This document shows positions 20,224 to 31,830 of a stretch of DNA of 64,000 nt, piece by piece (within the stretch, counting starts at the first letter, position 1; the number at the start of each line of letters is the position of its first letter). Under the pieces are notes generated by a model. The model saw nothing but the letters and a program-made list of their open reading frames with translations. It was not told where the DNA came from and made no database searches. The DNA comes from Platycnemis pennipes (lineage: Eukaryota > Arthropoda > Insecta > Odonata > Platycnemididae): NCBI GenBank assembly GCA_933228895.1, contig OW121851.1, positions 132,293,624 to 132,357,623 of the forward strand. Reading direction: 5' to 3'. The translations under genes and the position numbers were made by a program.

Positions 20224-22479
20224 ATATTCTTTAAGAAAAACGAATATTCCCATTAAATTTTATCACACCGCATCGCATAAATTGCGGAATGAAGTGCGGA
20301 TATATTATTTTTTGAAAACCTGGGAAATAATTAAAGCTCAGAGTATTTTCCTCTCATCATTTAAAAATATCACACGAAGTCTAAATAACGTAATCTATCT
20401 CACTAAAAGTTTTTTCTTGCCGCTGATATTTGTTGCGTCAAAGGAATTCTTGTAAAATGCTGCTTCTCCATGATTTCCTTCAGATTTATATTAATATATT
20501 TTGCTGGGTAAAATACCAAAACGTGGCCTTTAGGTGAATAGTGAGATAAATGTATGTCAGTGTTAAGACTCAATCGTTGTTTTCCATTTCAATAAAGGGT
20601 GGAGTTGAGGTCAGTTCCATTTTTCCCGATTTTTGAATGGTGCGGAGTAACCTCAGGATTTTAATATATAAATACCTAGGAATAATTTACCACAAAATGA
20701 AATGTTTATTCTTAGATCTATAGCAACATGTTCATTACGGGACAATTTACCACCAGAAGAAAAAAATTACCCAAGGGAAACAAACTAATTGGCTTTTTAA
20801 CACTAGCTAAATAATAGAAGTACGATCAATTTAGAGTGCAAACTCATTTTGGTATTAATTTTTTGATTCGCGCAAAAGGATAAACGAAACTTAGAAAAAC
20901 ATTTTCTTGCTGTGATCTCTACTTTACTGAAAATAATTTTTATTTCCTACAAACCATTGTAAATTTTACATGTGACGGTTGTAATTTAAGCCAAAAGTTT
21001 CACCTCGTACTTAACAATTTCTGAAAAATTCGCGCACAGGTGCGGCTGATTACGAGTTGAAGCATGGGCGGAAGCGCATTACGCTCAAAGTTTTTACGCC
21101 AAACTTGTGCCCTTCGTCAACGTTACACGGGTATGCGTTGGAGCTGGTAATCCCTTTTGTGTGTCCCGACAGTGCAAATCCAACCTCACCCATGGATGAG
21201 GATAAGGGACCAGTGTTGAGGGCCTCGCCACAGAATGGATGCCCGCTAATGGGCGCGCGCGTTCTTTGGTTCTTTTTTTATTTCAAGCGTAAGAGCTTTG
21301 CCACAGGGGTTTCATCCCTCATCACCTTCCTCTAAGAAGAACCAGTAGAGAACAGAAGTGATACTGAATTGAATAGAGTTAAGATACCGAGACAGCTAAG
21401 TACTGAGATAAGTATAAGACTTCAAGTATCGAAGTGTGCGTGATTTGGAGTCTTCATAAATTTGATAATATATATAGTTGAATGTATTGATTTGGAGAGT
21501 GATATCACATGTTTTAGTTACCTCGGTCTTGAAGTTCAAGCCTAAACATAGATTGGCATACATTATCTCGGCGATTGGAATGCAAACCTGAAAGAGTTAT
21601 TAATCATGGGGCGAATAAATTGAAGAACGGGGTTCTACAATGTATAAAAATGCCAATGGACATAAAAAGCACACCTTATGGAGGAATGGAGGATGTTTTA
21701 GGTGGTTTTTGGACAAAAAAAGTACTGTGGGCGGTTGGAGAAAAAAAGGGGTTGCTTGAGAGAAAAAGAGGATGTATCCAGTGGGGAAATCGGCATACTG
21801 AGCCGAAGAATAAAGCAATGCAAGGAAATATATCTCTATAAGTTCTTCGTAACCTTAGAAATAATTTTAATTGACATTCAATCCTTTATATTACTCATCT
21901 TTGGCACGTATGAGTTTTAATATAGGGAAGTCCATCAATGAGTGACTGTAATTTATGTTCCTGTTTTCTTGAAAAGATTTAAACCAAGAATGTATTCGTA
22001 CTTGCCCATTGTCATCGTCAATCGCCGGATCCCAAACAGCAAAATATATACTTCAGTAAAAATTGGTGGGTCCAAAGCTCTGAAATTGTCAATGTACATA
22101 AAACATTTCTATATGATGGAAATGTATTTTTTTAAACTGTTGTAAAAAACATCTTTACAGTAAGTAAAACTGTTACAAATAAAATCTTACTACTGTTTTT
22201 GCCAAAAGGAATTGCTCCAATGTTTGTGCAGGAGGATATAAATAAGGAAATTCTAAATTTCGCAGACGAATCCAATGCGATGTAACGCTAAGAATTCAAT
22301 CACTTATGCTTATTAAGTTCGTCTTGCGATACCATGTTGGCACGCTCTTTATGAGTTTCAGAAGGCAATTTTTAAAAAATTGCTATGAATTATCTCGTTA
22401 TTGGTGCAGTGAAGTCTAAAAAATATTCAAGTCTTCTCACAGTGACATAGCAATACACATTACCAATCTCGGTGATTTT
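20224..22479. other. AT-rich non-coding stretch
   Basis: No long frame, RNA gene or transposon part recognised. A GC-richer patch at 21040-21330 contains a 92-codon frame with no family resemblance. Confidence 0.45.
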
Positions 22480-23260
22480 TTACGTTATCAGTTTCTTTGA
22501 GAGATATTGGAAAAGAAGCTCATCTCTTTTACTCGTTGGTACAACGAAGACTCCTCTTCTTCGCCATAAAGAAGAGTATTTGGCGGGAAGATGGACGGAA
22601 GATAAAGGAGAAAACAGTGCAGGAACGAGATCAGAGCGTGATTCCTCCTTGTCCCCCGCCCTCATTTCCCTTCGGCACGCCTTCCACATAGCTATATACA
22701 TTTATATACACACGAACAAGAGCTTCTTTTTCTCTGCCATCCACGGGGAGCCTCTCGCCAGACGTCGGGGATTGAAATATATCGTCGATGCACGTAATTC
22801 TCCCCGGAGATCGTCCTTCGACGCGATCCGTCCAATCTGCGCGCGCCCCCCCTCCTCTTCTCCCTCTTGCTCATTCGTTATCAGTCCACGCCTCGCCCCC
22901 CCCCCTATAATCCTTCTCCTACCCCTCCACCCTCCGGAGTCTCATCCCAAACGGCTCATCTGCGGATGGGATCCGTTAATTCTTCGCCCTTGCCTCTCCG
23001 GTCGCGTGGCTGGTGCATGACCTGGTTACCACGCCCGTCTCCTCCGCTTCCCATGACTTTTAGAACCCCTTTTGTGAGGGTCCCCCCTTCACCTCCAATC
23101 CCTCCCACCTTCCCTCTCCTTCCCATTCCCCGTGGGCCCTCTCTCGCCCCCAAGACTTTATCCCCCATTTTATTCGGGCTCCGCGCAGGGTATCAGAGAA
23201 GGGAATGTTCACTTTTTCGGGGGTTTGGTCGGCACCTCGCGTTCCGATGTGATTTATAGC
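22480..23260. other. GC-rich block, C/T-biased on the + strand
   Basis: It contains long C/T runs around 22840-23160 and overlapping frames up to 182 codons on both strands, with Pro/Ser-rich low-complexity translations and no domain. It belongs to the class of pyrimidine-rich islands seen across the window. Confidence 0.5.
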
Positions 23261-24266
23261 GTCGGGCGTTATCCTCGAACGGAATGAATTTTGATGGATG
23301 TCCCACGAGGAAGGAACATGCGCTTCTTCTCATTGCTGGTGAATAAAATAATTTATATCCAGCACCTTACAATTTTTAAATCTAGATCAGCAGAAGGGCG
23401 GATAAAGTCAGTAATTTTTTAGAATGATCATGCTTAAGTTATCCTGTAAGATGAGGTGACGAATTTGCTGCTAGACGATTTGAAGATTCCTATTCTAAGG
23501 TATGGGATGATGATTAATCGTTAGGATATTGAAGTATGCGATCGTTTTATAAGGAAAAGTCAGAATTAAACTTCATACACTAACTGAAGCGGGCTGAGCA
23601 AAGTAGTCACGCCCGAGTATTTGAGCATTTTTGAATAAGAATAATAAAAATGGCGAAATATATTTTACTGGCATAAGGAGCTAATGGCAGGTTAAAGAAA
23701 AATTACTAAGGAGTTCATTTTATGGCTGAGAAACATGAACCTTGGGGAAGGAGGACGATACGTGTTTGGTTACGATTGAGACGAGAGTCGGAAGAATAGT
23801 TAGGACGGTTAGGAGAAAAGTTGAGAATGAACAATTGACAGGAACAAAGGCGTAATGAAGTAGGTACTGGATATATTGGAAGGAGAGATAGTTGCTAAAG
23901 AAGAGAGAGGGGATTGGGCCAAGAAATTAAAGGCGATGGTTAATGTAAGCCCATTATGAATAGGAGATTGATGGGAAGAAGAAGGGATATTGTCAGTGAC
24001 GGTAGGACATATGCTCAACAAAGAAGGAATTATTTTGGAGACTGATGCCTCTATAGTTTTCAGAGATTTTTCTTTCGCCTTTTTTGGGCAGTTGGATAAG
24101 AATTGTAATTATTCCTGTGTTATCTCCAGATAAGCTTGTTTTTATTCATCACGTAATACGAATTTTCTTAAGTAATCGGTTACCGCAATATATGTTTTGT
24201 CCTTCGTTATAAATTATATCAGGTTCAGATGATTTCCTTTTCTTTGGAAACGTTATGGCTTCTTTG
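23261..24266. other. Non-coding stretch, purine-rich after 23700
   Basis: From about 23700 to 24030 the + strand is strongly A/G-biased with many GGAAGA-like words. No gene or repeat family was recognised. Confidence 0.4.
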
Positions 24267-24599
24267 AGCCATAACTATGACTGGGAGGGTGGGGTCGTGG
24301 TGGTAGGCCTAGTGGGTAGAGCGCTGAGCTAGCGACCGAAGGGTCCCGGGTTCCAAACCCGGCCAAGAGTCTTTCTGGACGCCCCATATAAAATCCTCTC
24401 GATTCTGTTTTCTGCGTGTCACAACTTCGTAGAAAGTCGCAAGTGGCACTGGGAAATAATCTGGCCCCCGTACCCTGAATGTGTGAATTTCACACGCCAA
24501 TGGTTTAGTACGGGTTGAGCTGTTTAGGGGTTTGATAATGAGGGGTTTAGTACTCTCGCCTATCAAAAATCAACATTCGGATCGAACGCTTTATTTTTA
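24267..24599 (+). mobile_element. tRNA-derived SINE
   Basis: An RNA polymerase III box A (TAGGCCTAGTGGG, 24304-24316) and box B (GGGTTCCAAACCC, 24348-24360) are spaced as in a tRNA. They are followed by a tRNA-unrelated body ending in a T-rich tail near 24600. Near-identical 14-base direct repeats, TTATGGCTTCTTTG (24253-24266) and TTATGGCTTCATTG (24600-24613), flank the unit and look like its target-site duplication, with one mismatch. SINEs are transcribed by Pol III and mobilised by a LINE partner. The box B has CCAAACCC where a tRNA has CGAATCC, so this is not a working tRNA gene. Confidence 0.8.
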
Positions 24600-27249
24600 T
24601 TATGGCTTCATTGGCGTGTTCCTAATACTTCTATGTTTTTTATAGTAACTGTTGTCTCCTATTTCTGATAATTGACCATTGTTTCTCGTTTTGTCGGGTG
24701 CTGAAATATGTGATCCGTTTCTCATATGCTATACCCTCGATCACGTGGTTCTTGTAATTTTAGCTATGTAATTGTCGCTTAGGCCACCTCTTTCCTTCCG
24801 TTAAATACGGATAAAAAGGATACACAAGACCCAATTTCTTTCAAAAAAAGTAAATATTGCGAGAACATGATTGTGTTCTTTATTAATGTCAATTTTATTT
24901 GTCCTATTTCTTATTGCTGGTTCTCATGAGTCATTTATGACCGATTTTTTATTGATCCCTATGCTCTTTTATCCTAGTTTCTAGAACTCATAGTTTTGAG
25001 CAAGTTCGTTTAACATTATTCCAGATATGAAATCAATTTCCAATGAGCACTATGATTTCTATCTGTTTATTTTATACATTCGCTCAAATACATCGGTCCA
25101 CGGTGGGTAGCATCATTATCTATTTCCACGTGTTTTCTCGGTAGCTTTTAATGATTCGTACTACAATCCTTTCCAAAGCTTAATGAGACTATAAATATTA
25201 AAAACTCCAATGACTAATTTTAAATGGAACGTTTTTCATGCATATAATGGCTTTTTATGTGAGCCAATTGGATTCTTCATTGAACTGTGCTTCATTTTTG
25301 CTTTACGTCGACCTAATAGAAATGATGGTGTCAATACCCAATGCGTTCAATCAATTCTGTTTAAATTAATTACGTCATATTTGTAGTGACTGTCTTTACT
25401 TCAACAGAAATTACATTCAAATTTTTAACATTATTATTATCTGTTACTGTTCAATTTATAATATTATTTCCTTTGAGTTCTGACCCTAAATATTTTTAAA
25501 TTCATAGCAACTGTTTTTGGCGTTGAGTATTCCCTTATAAATAGCCATTATTAATTCATCTCTTGTCACCCGAAGTTCTTAAAATGAAACATTGCTTCTA
25601 TCAATTCTACTTTATTTTTATTCTGTATTGCTGTAATATTCCCGACATTTTTAGAGAATGACTGAATTACATAAACCGAGCTTTTTGCTATTCTATATTC
25701 ATATATGAAAAACAATATCCTGTGACGGATATTTTCGAGTTTTAATGTTTTCTTATATTTGCCTTGAGTTATTTACTCTCAATCTCTCAAATTTCCTAAC
25801 TGGATTGTTCTCATTACTTTCATATTAAATTTCAGTATCTCTTCGCTGTATGATATCAAATTAATATAATTTATCCTCAATCTCTCAAACTATCTAACTT
25901 ACATTGTCCCCATTACTTTTTAGTGTAATTCAGTCTCACGCCACTAAACACCATTAAATTTATGTATCGTAGCTCTCAGAACGATATCTACCCACTTCTT
26001 CGTGTGACTTTTATGTCTTTCAGTTCAGGCTCGTGTTTCCATCACGTATGGAAAAAATACTAGTAATTTGTGCCAATTCAGTTGCATCGTAAAGATTCAA
26101 GGTGAGTCCGACCTTATTTGGCGTCCAATCATTTGGCAAAATTTGGGACTTATTGGCCATTCTGGTCATTTTGGCGGCTCTCGTGAGCACGAGCAGGATA
26201 GTCGGAGGTCATCGATAAATAGCCATAAAATGAGGTTATCTCAGTGGCCATTAAAGCACAATTTCGTTGCTGGCACATTTGCTAACGCACGAGGGGACCT
26301 CATTCGTTTGCAAGCAAAGTGTGAGATCACGGTGACAGCAATTTACTTAAGACCGTCGGCGTGAAAGCTGTGAGCGATTAGATTTTAGATAAGAAAAGAT
26401 TTCACGCCGCTTTCTTCACACTTTACGTCCATGCCTTAATTTTATCGATAGCGTGAGCGCCAAAGAAACAGAAAGTTCCCTACACCAACACCTCCAAGAC
26501 TCTTCCAAAGGAGTAATAAAGTATTTCTTTTCTCTCTCTCTCTCTCGTAAGAAATGATTAATGGGTGGCCTTTCTGGACTGAGGACTTATTTTAGCCTCA
26601 TGGATAATGCCATCTACCTTCATAATAGTCTCCAACTCCATTACTTAAAAAAAAATGCGAAGACATGTGCCTTGGTATTACCTTAGTACTCCTTTCCCAA
26701 ATTCGAAATGGTGTTCAAAAAGAGTATTTAGGAAAAAAAAATACTAGGTCAAAACTAACCAAGTATGTCGCATTGCTCATTGTACGCCCTTTAAGCTAAG
26801 CAGGTTGATTGTGCTCTTTTTATTCGAAGGAAAGTACTGGGATGCGAAATCTCTAGAATTATTTGAATTTCCATTTTATTGTCTACGAGGAATGGAAAAG
26901 ATTACTCAGAGCATGAAGTCCAATATCGTAATTAATGATTACTTGGCTGCAGTACATTTGACTCATTTAATGGGTTAATGGGATGGTACTCTTTTGTTGG
27001 TCTTTGTTTTGCAGAAATAAGCGGCATGGGCAGTGATAATACCTTTAATAAAGAATATCCATCTGGGTACTTCAATACTGTCGGCAAGTATGCTTGTGAT
27101 ATATATATATATTTTTTTTGCGCCTCATTCGTCTGATCTTAATCCTATCCCTTGCTGGTGTTTTGTAGTAAATTCCGAGAATAGAGGCAGGGGTTAATTT
27201 TCTTTAAAGTTCCTGTTTACGCACCTGGAATAAACTTACATTGTGTCAC
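24600..27249. other. AT-rich non-coding stretch
   Basis: The AT-rich DNA carries a CT microsatellite at 26530-26546 and an AT run followed by poly-T near 27098-27119. A less AT-rich patch at 26090-26350 has a 98-codon frame without family resemblance. Confidence 0.45.
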
Positions 27250-27720
27250 GTGATCTGCTTCACCGTCTCTCCTAACCCTTCACGGCGATTTCCGCTCCTT
27301 ACCTTCCCGCCCCTCCCCCCCTCCTTCTCCCCTCCCCCCACCCTGCCTCTCTCCTCTCTCGAAGGCACGTCTCTGTCCGCCTCTCACCTTTCGCCAATCA
27401 AGAAATCCCTTCTCGTCACACACAACCACGCACGCTCCTATCGAATTAATATCTTCACCTAATAACGCCAGGGGGATCCCTTATCCACTACGGATTGTGC
27501 GGTTTCGCCCCCTTGCCGTCGAGGAATTCAGATTGCAAACGCGGTTTCGCCTTCCACTCTCTCCCCACTTGTCGCCCGTGGTTGCCAGAAGCCGTCTTTT
27601 GTTTTATCATTATTCGGGCGAGATCACGTGACCCTACTGTCAAGCTGAGGAGTCGCACCGAATTTCATTCCCAATACACACGACACTCCTCATTAGATGA
27701 AAGAACTAAATTAGCCTAAA
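27250..27720. other. GC-rich, pyrimidine-biased block
   Basis: C/T runs occur at about 27290-27365. Overlapping frames of 70-75 codons show no domain. Confidence 0.4.
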
Positions 27721-29389
27721 TCTCATTCTGCTGGGATTAAACAATCCAGTTTCGGAAGTTTTCCCTCTCGCACTTACCGTCGTTTTCCCTTATTCTATTT
27801 GGATAATAATCTTCTTAGACATCCGAGGGTTAACTGCAAGCCGAGATCTATTCATTTCATACATTCTTAGATATTTTTTCACTCGAATACTAGCCCCAAC
27901 TTCATCTTTGATGTGCTGGGGTCACTATCACTCAAGCTATCATCCCCTCTATCTTCCACGGTTGCTGTAACACAGTTTAAATATGCTCCGTTTGGTATTT
28001 GGCGCTTTAATAGGTTAAATCTCCCCAAAATCATTATGTTCCTTGCTGGGCTTTATAATTAACTCCACTTAATTTCCAAGGCAATGATTGATGAAGACTA
28101 ATGACCTCATTACTTAAAAGCTTCAAAAATATCCCATTATTTATGCTGAATAATTTATTCCATAAAGCTTGGGGGGAGTACGCTTTTTTATCATTGCCGG
28201 TTGAATTCGGATTATCCAATTAATTTCAGCTTGGCTTGAAAAATTTGCCAGTCTATCAAAAGAAAGGTTGGACTGTTGGATAAGGGAGTTTTCATTGTGT
28301 GATGTGAACCGTAGGCAATTCATTAAAATCCTAGCCGAAAATGAAAATTTGATCACCAGCTCAACTCTGACATCGGCGGCATTAAAAAGGTGCTGGACCG
28401 TCAGCGTAACTCGAGATGGAGTGCAGGTTGACAACGGAGTAGACATAGATTGATGATCTACAATTAAAACGTCTTTAGATTTTTTTCATTGGCTTCCCCC
28501 TTGAGATTTGACTTTTAAATTAAATTTTTATTTTTATTTACTTCTCATATTAAGTATTCAATATTGGTACCCCCATTACTAATGGTGCATACGTGGATAA
28601 TGTTCCTTTAATGCCGGCATGGTTTTTCATCAGATCGCTTTAATCAACTTTTTAATGAATGCTTTGGTGTAATATATGTAAAGTCAATTTCTGATTTTAC
28701 CGGTGAAAATAATTTAATAATTCGAATCCATTGGAACATACTGCCTTTTAAATCATTTTTCTTTAATCCATGCTATATATTATCGTTGTCATATATTGCC
28801 ATGCTCAATTATTAGGAACTCTTAAGTTCAATTGCGCTGAAAGAAATAACCTAAATGTAATTAAATTATATCAAATGAGAATAATCTATTGCATTCTTGT
28901 GATTGAAATAATGTTTGGTCCAAATTTGTTCCTGGTCTCCAGTCGAAACCTTCTCTCTTCAAAACAAAAAATGCGTATTCACCCAGTATGTCCAGCATTG
29001 TGTTTTTACCTGTCACAAGAATAACCTTTTACACTCAAAAGTTATACATTCCCAAGTACACTTATTATGTGTCTCAAGCATAAAGTATAGCTTGAAAAAA
29101 TGGAGGATACTTAAAACTTAGTGACCGCGTACTTAATTTGTGGAATTTTTCCATAGTAATAAGGAGAATAGTGGTAATTTCCATAGTAATTGAGGATACT
29201 TAAGAGTTTTAATCACTGTTTCCCATCGCTAAAAGTCTTCAGTATAGCCTTATAAATTTTCTCTGTTAATTTAATTATTTCTTTCTTCGACGCAATCGTT
29301 AGGTAGTAATCCGAAACCATTCTAAGTCTCGTGAAAGGCCACGCGAGAGGCACTGGCTCCATATCTCAATTTGCAGCGGTGGTGTGACG
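27721..29389. other. Non-coding stretch
   Basis: AT-rich, with frames up to 101 codons around 28141-28453 on both strands. None is recognised. Confidence 0.4.
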
Positions 29390-30504
29390 GAGGCTCCATT
29401 CTTGGCGTTCTTCTCGAGGCCTCCTCAGAGCAGTAAAGAGCGCCGCTTGAATTCATTTCCCCGTGTCCCTGCTAATTGTTCCTCGGCAACTCCACCCCCT
29501 AAGTACGCTTGAACGTAATAAGTGCGAGCAGGGGATGAATGTGACCATGCTCCTCGCCCACCCTCCCCTTGCATCTTTTCCCGTGGACACACCTGGAGGA
29601 GAGTTCTCATTCCGCTCGTGTCTCTTACACCCGACTCGGATCCGCCCCACCCCCCAACCACCCCCGTCTCTCAATTCCACCCTAAACCCAACCCCACCCT
29701 CCCCCCATGGACGTGGTCTTCCCTTGTTTGCACAAGGGGGCCTCTCCCTCAGGATCCGCCGCGTAACCTCTCCGCCCCCCCGCGACCGTGGGAAAGCTGT
29801 TACAACCCCCTCTCCCTCTGCACACACCACCCACCCCCGACCATCCCCCTCCTTTAATTCCTCGAAGCTCAAGCGTCACCTCCAACCTTTTTTCGGCGCG
29901 CTTTCCCCCACCCACCCTCCCGGTCTGCACCCCGCGCGCGGCGGAAAGAATTAAAAATTCCACCCGGGTATAGTTGCGTGTTGAAACTGGCGGATGAGGA
30001 AGCGCTCTTCGGTTGGGCGGGGTGTGGGGAGCTGATATCGGGGATGTGTGTTTTTGGAGGTGCTGGAGGTGTGGGTGGTGCGGCTCCCGGATCGTGTGTG
30101 GGGTGTGGGTGAGCCAGGATGGAAGACGGGACCACGCGGCGTGGCGGGTGTTCGGTTTATTGGATGGATATCGTGGGAGCTTCTTTTTTATTTCTTTCCG
30201 CGGTGTTATGGGTACGCGATGGGGGTTAGGAGTGAGTAGATGGGTGGTCTCCAGGATAAGACTAGGATCGGGATATACACCCACGGGAATGTGGCTTGAG
30301 TGTGCAGGGTTATGCTGGGTACGGAAAGTTGGTTTATGGGGATAAGCTATGAATAGCTGACGTGTTTCATGGTGGATAGAAGCTTTTTTCCGCCAGCCGT
30401 TCCATATCAGCTTTAGGAGTGTGGTCGCGTCTCCAGGAAGCTGTAAGATCACGACGCTTGTGGTTAGAATTGCACGTCAATATGATTTCAACAACATGTA
30501 ATGT
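29390..30504. other. GC-rich block with strong C bias, then G bias
   Basis: The + strand is C-rich from about 29560 to 29930 and switches to G-rich from about 30005 to 30320, a sharp change of base skew. Frames up to 256 codons (29682-30452, minus) are low-complexity His/Pro/Thr or Gly/Arg translations. No conserved domain is seen. It may be a regulatory or exonic GC island. Confidence 0.45.
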
Positions 30505-30680
30505 AACTTCTTAGTAGCTCGGTACATAGAGCATTAGCTTAATGCCCGCAGATACTGAGCTCAAATCCGGGAGAGGCCTAAGGACACACCCCGATTAATA
30601 GGATGTCCTGGATATGAGGTCTTTCTGAGAAACCTCTGGTAGTACTGGGCAAGAAATTGCTTCTCCGCCTGTATGAATGT
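30505..30680 (+). mobile_element. Degenerate tRNA-derived SINE
   Basis: TAGTAGCTCGGTACATAGAGC (30512-30532) resembles box A and GAGCTCAAATCCG (30557-30569) resembles box B, followed by a non-tRNA body rich in short GC words. It is unrelated in sequence to the SINE at 24.3 kb. Boundaries are approximate and no target duplication was found. Confidence 0.55.
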
Positions 30681-31179
30681 GGTTTACGTCATGTAGAATG
30701 CCAATTTGTGAATGTAATAATTTTTGACGCTACACTAAGTTTGCTTCATTTAGGCTAGTCAAACAAACGCTGAATTCCTAGAGGTATGCAAATCATTTAG
30801 TTGGTACTATGCCCAAAAATATTTAAGCCTATGACCGAGCATACTCTACGTTACAGAGTTGTTTGGATTGGAACGGCTGCTCTGGACCCAATCGTGGACC
30901 AAACTAATGGTTCATCCGTAGAAACTGAATTTTCTTTGATGTGCTCAGTTGAAATGTTTGTAGGTGGAATGAAATTTTTATCCTGCATCCACGCCTTACT
31001 CGTGCTAGTAACTGATTAAATTAGCCCTTTTATTGCTCAGTGAAATTGCAGATTCAAATTTTTTTTACATTGGAGTAATGTTGAAGTGCGGCTCACATCT
31101 TTACACTTCAAAACAGTGATTAATTCACGTGCAAGGTAAAATATGTCCACACTCGGGAAGGCTAAAATAACCGATAGTT
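30681..31179. other. Non-coding stretch
   Basis: AT-rich, with one unrecognised 72-codon frame and nothing else of note. Confidence 0.4.
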
Positions 31180-31830
31180 TGCTATATGGAGAGCGATGAG
31201 GAAAGAACGCATAGACAGGGCATGAGGAAGGACGAGGAAGTGCGTGGAAGGAAAGGTGGGGGAGCAGGGAGAGAGGGGCGCCGCGAGCCTCCGTCGCGAC
31301 GCTTGTATTTTTGCGAGCACGTCGTCGTCGTCTCCGGCGGCGTCGGGTCGGTTTGTGTGGGAACGAGGCGGATCGCGGGGGAGTAATGGAGGCGTTTTCA
31401 GCGTCGGAACAATTCAAGTTCCTAATTAGAGGCGAAATAAGCCCGGAGGAGGGCGAGGGAGGTTTTTTTTTAAAGCGGGACGAAGGCAAGGTGAAAAGAT
31501 AAAGGTGGGGTGTGGGGGGGAGCAGAAAGGCGGTGGGGTGTGGTTGAGTGCGGCGAAACGGACGGTCGGCTCGGTCTCGAACCAGAGGCGGCGGCGGCGG
31601 GCGAGCGGAACCTCTCCTTTATCCCTCACGTAGTGCGGCTCTCTTTCTCCCGCTCCTCGCCGTGCTTTCGATCTAACGCGATATCCTTCCCCGTATGCAC
31701 GCACGCGCCCACATTGACACACGCACGCACACCAAGGATCTCCGCGGCGAGCGGAGCATTAGCAGCGCGCTCTGTCGCCAAGAAAAAGAAACGAAGGGGC
31801 AGGAAACGCGAGCGGCATTAGGTGGAAACG
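31180..31830. promoter_or_regulatory. CpG-rich island, candidate promoter or 5' exon region
   Basis: CpG dinucleotides are dense here (for example the CGTCGTCGTCGTCTCCGGCGGCGTCGG region near 31320-31347 and a GGCGGCGGCGGGCGAGCGG run near 31588-31606), with alternating GC-rich words and CACG repeats to about 31730. Overlapping frames of 60-150 codons on both strands are not convincing genes. In many animals such islands mark transcription starts, but no TATA box, initiator or splice site can be assigned here. Confidence 0.3.

Noticed and set aside
24304..24360. Functional tRNA gene
   Set aside because: Box A and B present but the T-loop is non-canonical, no paired acceptor arm, and the unit extends into a SINE body with flanking repeats.
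29682..30452. 256-codon minus-strand frame
   Set aside because: Low-complexity His/Pro/Thr-rich and Gly-rich halves mirror the base skew; not gene-like.
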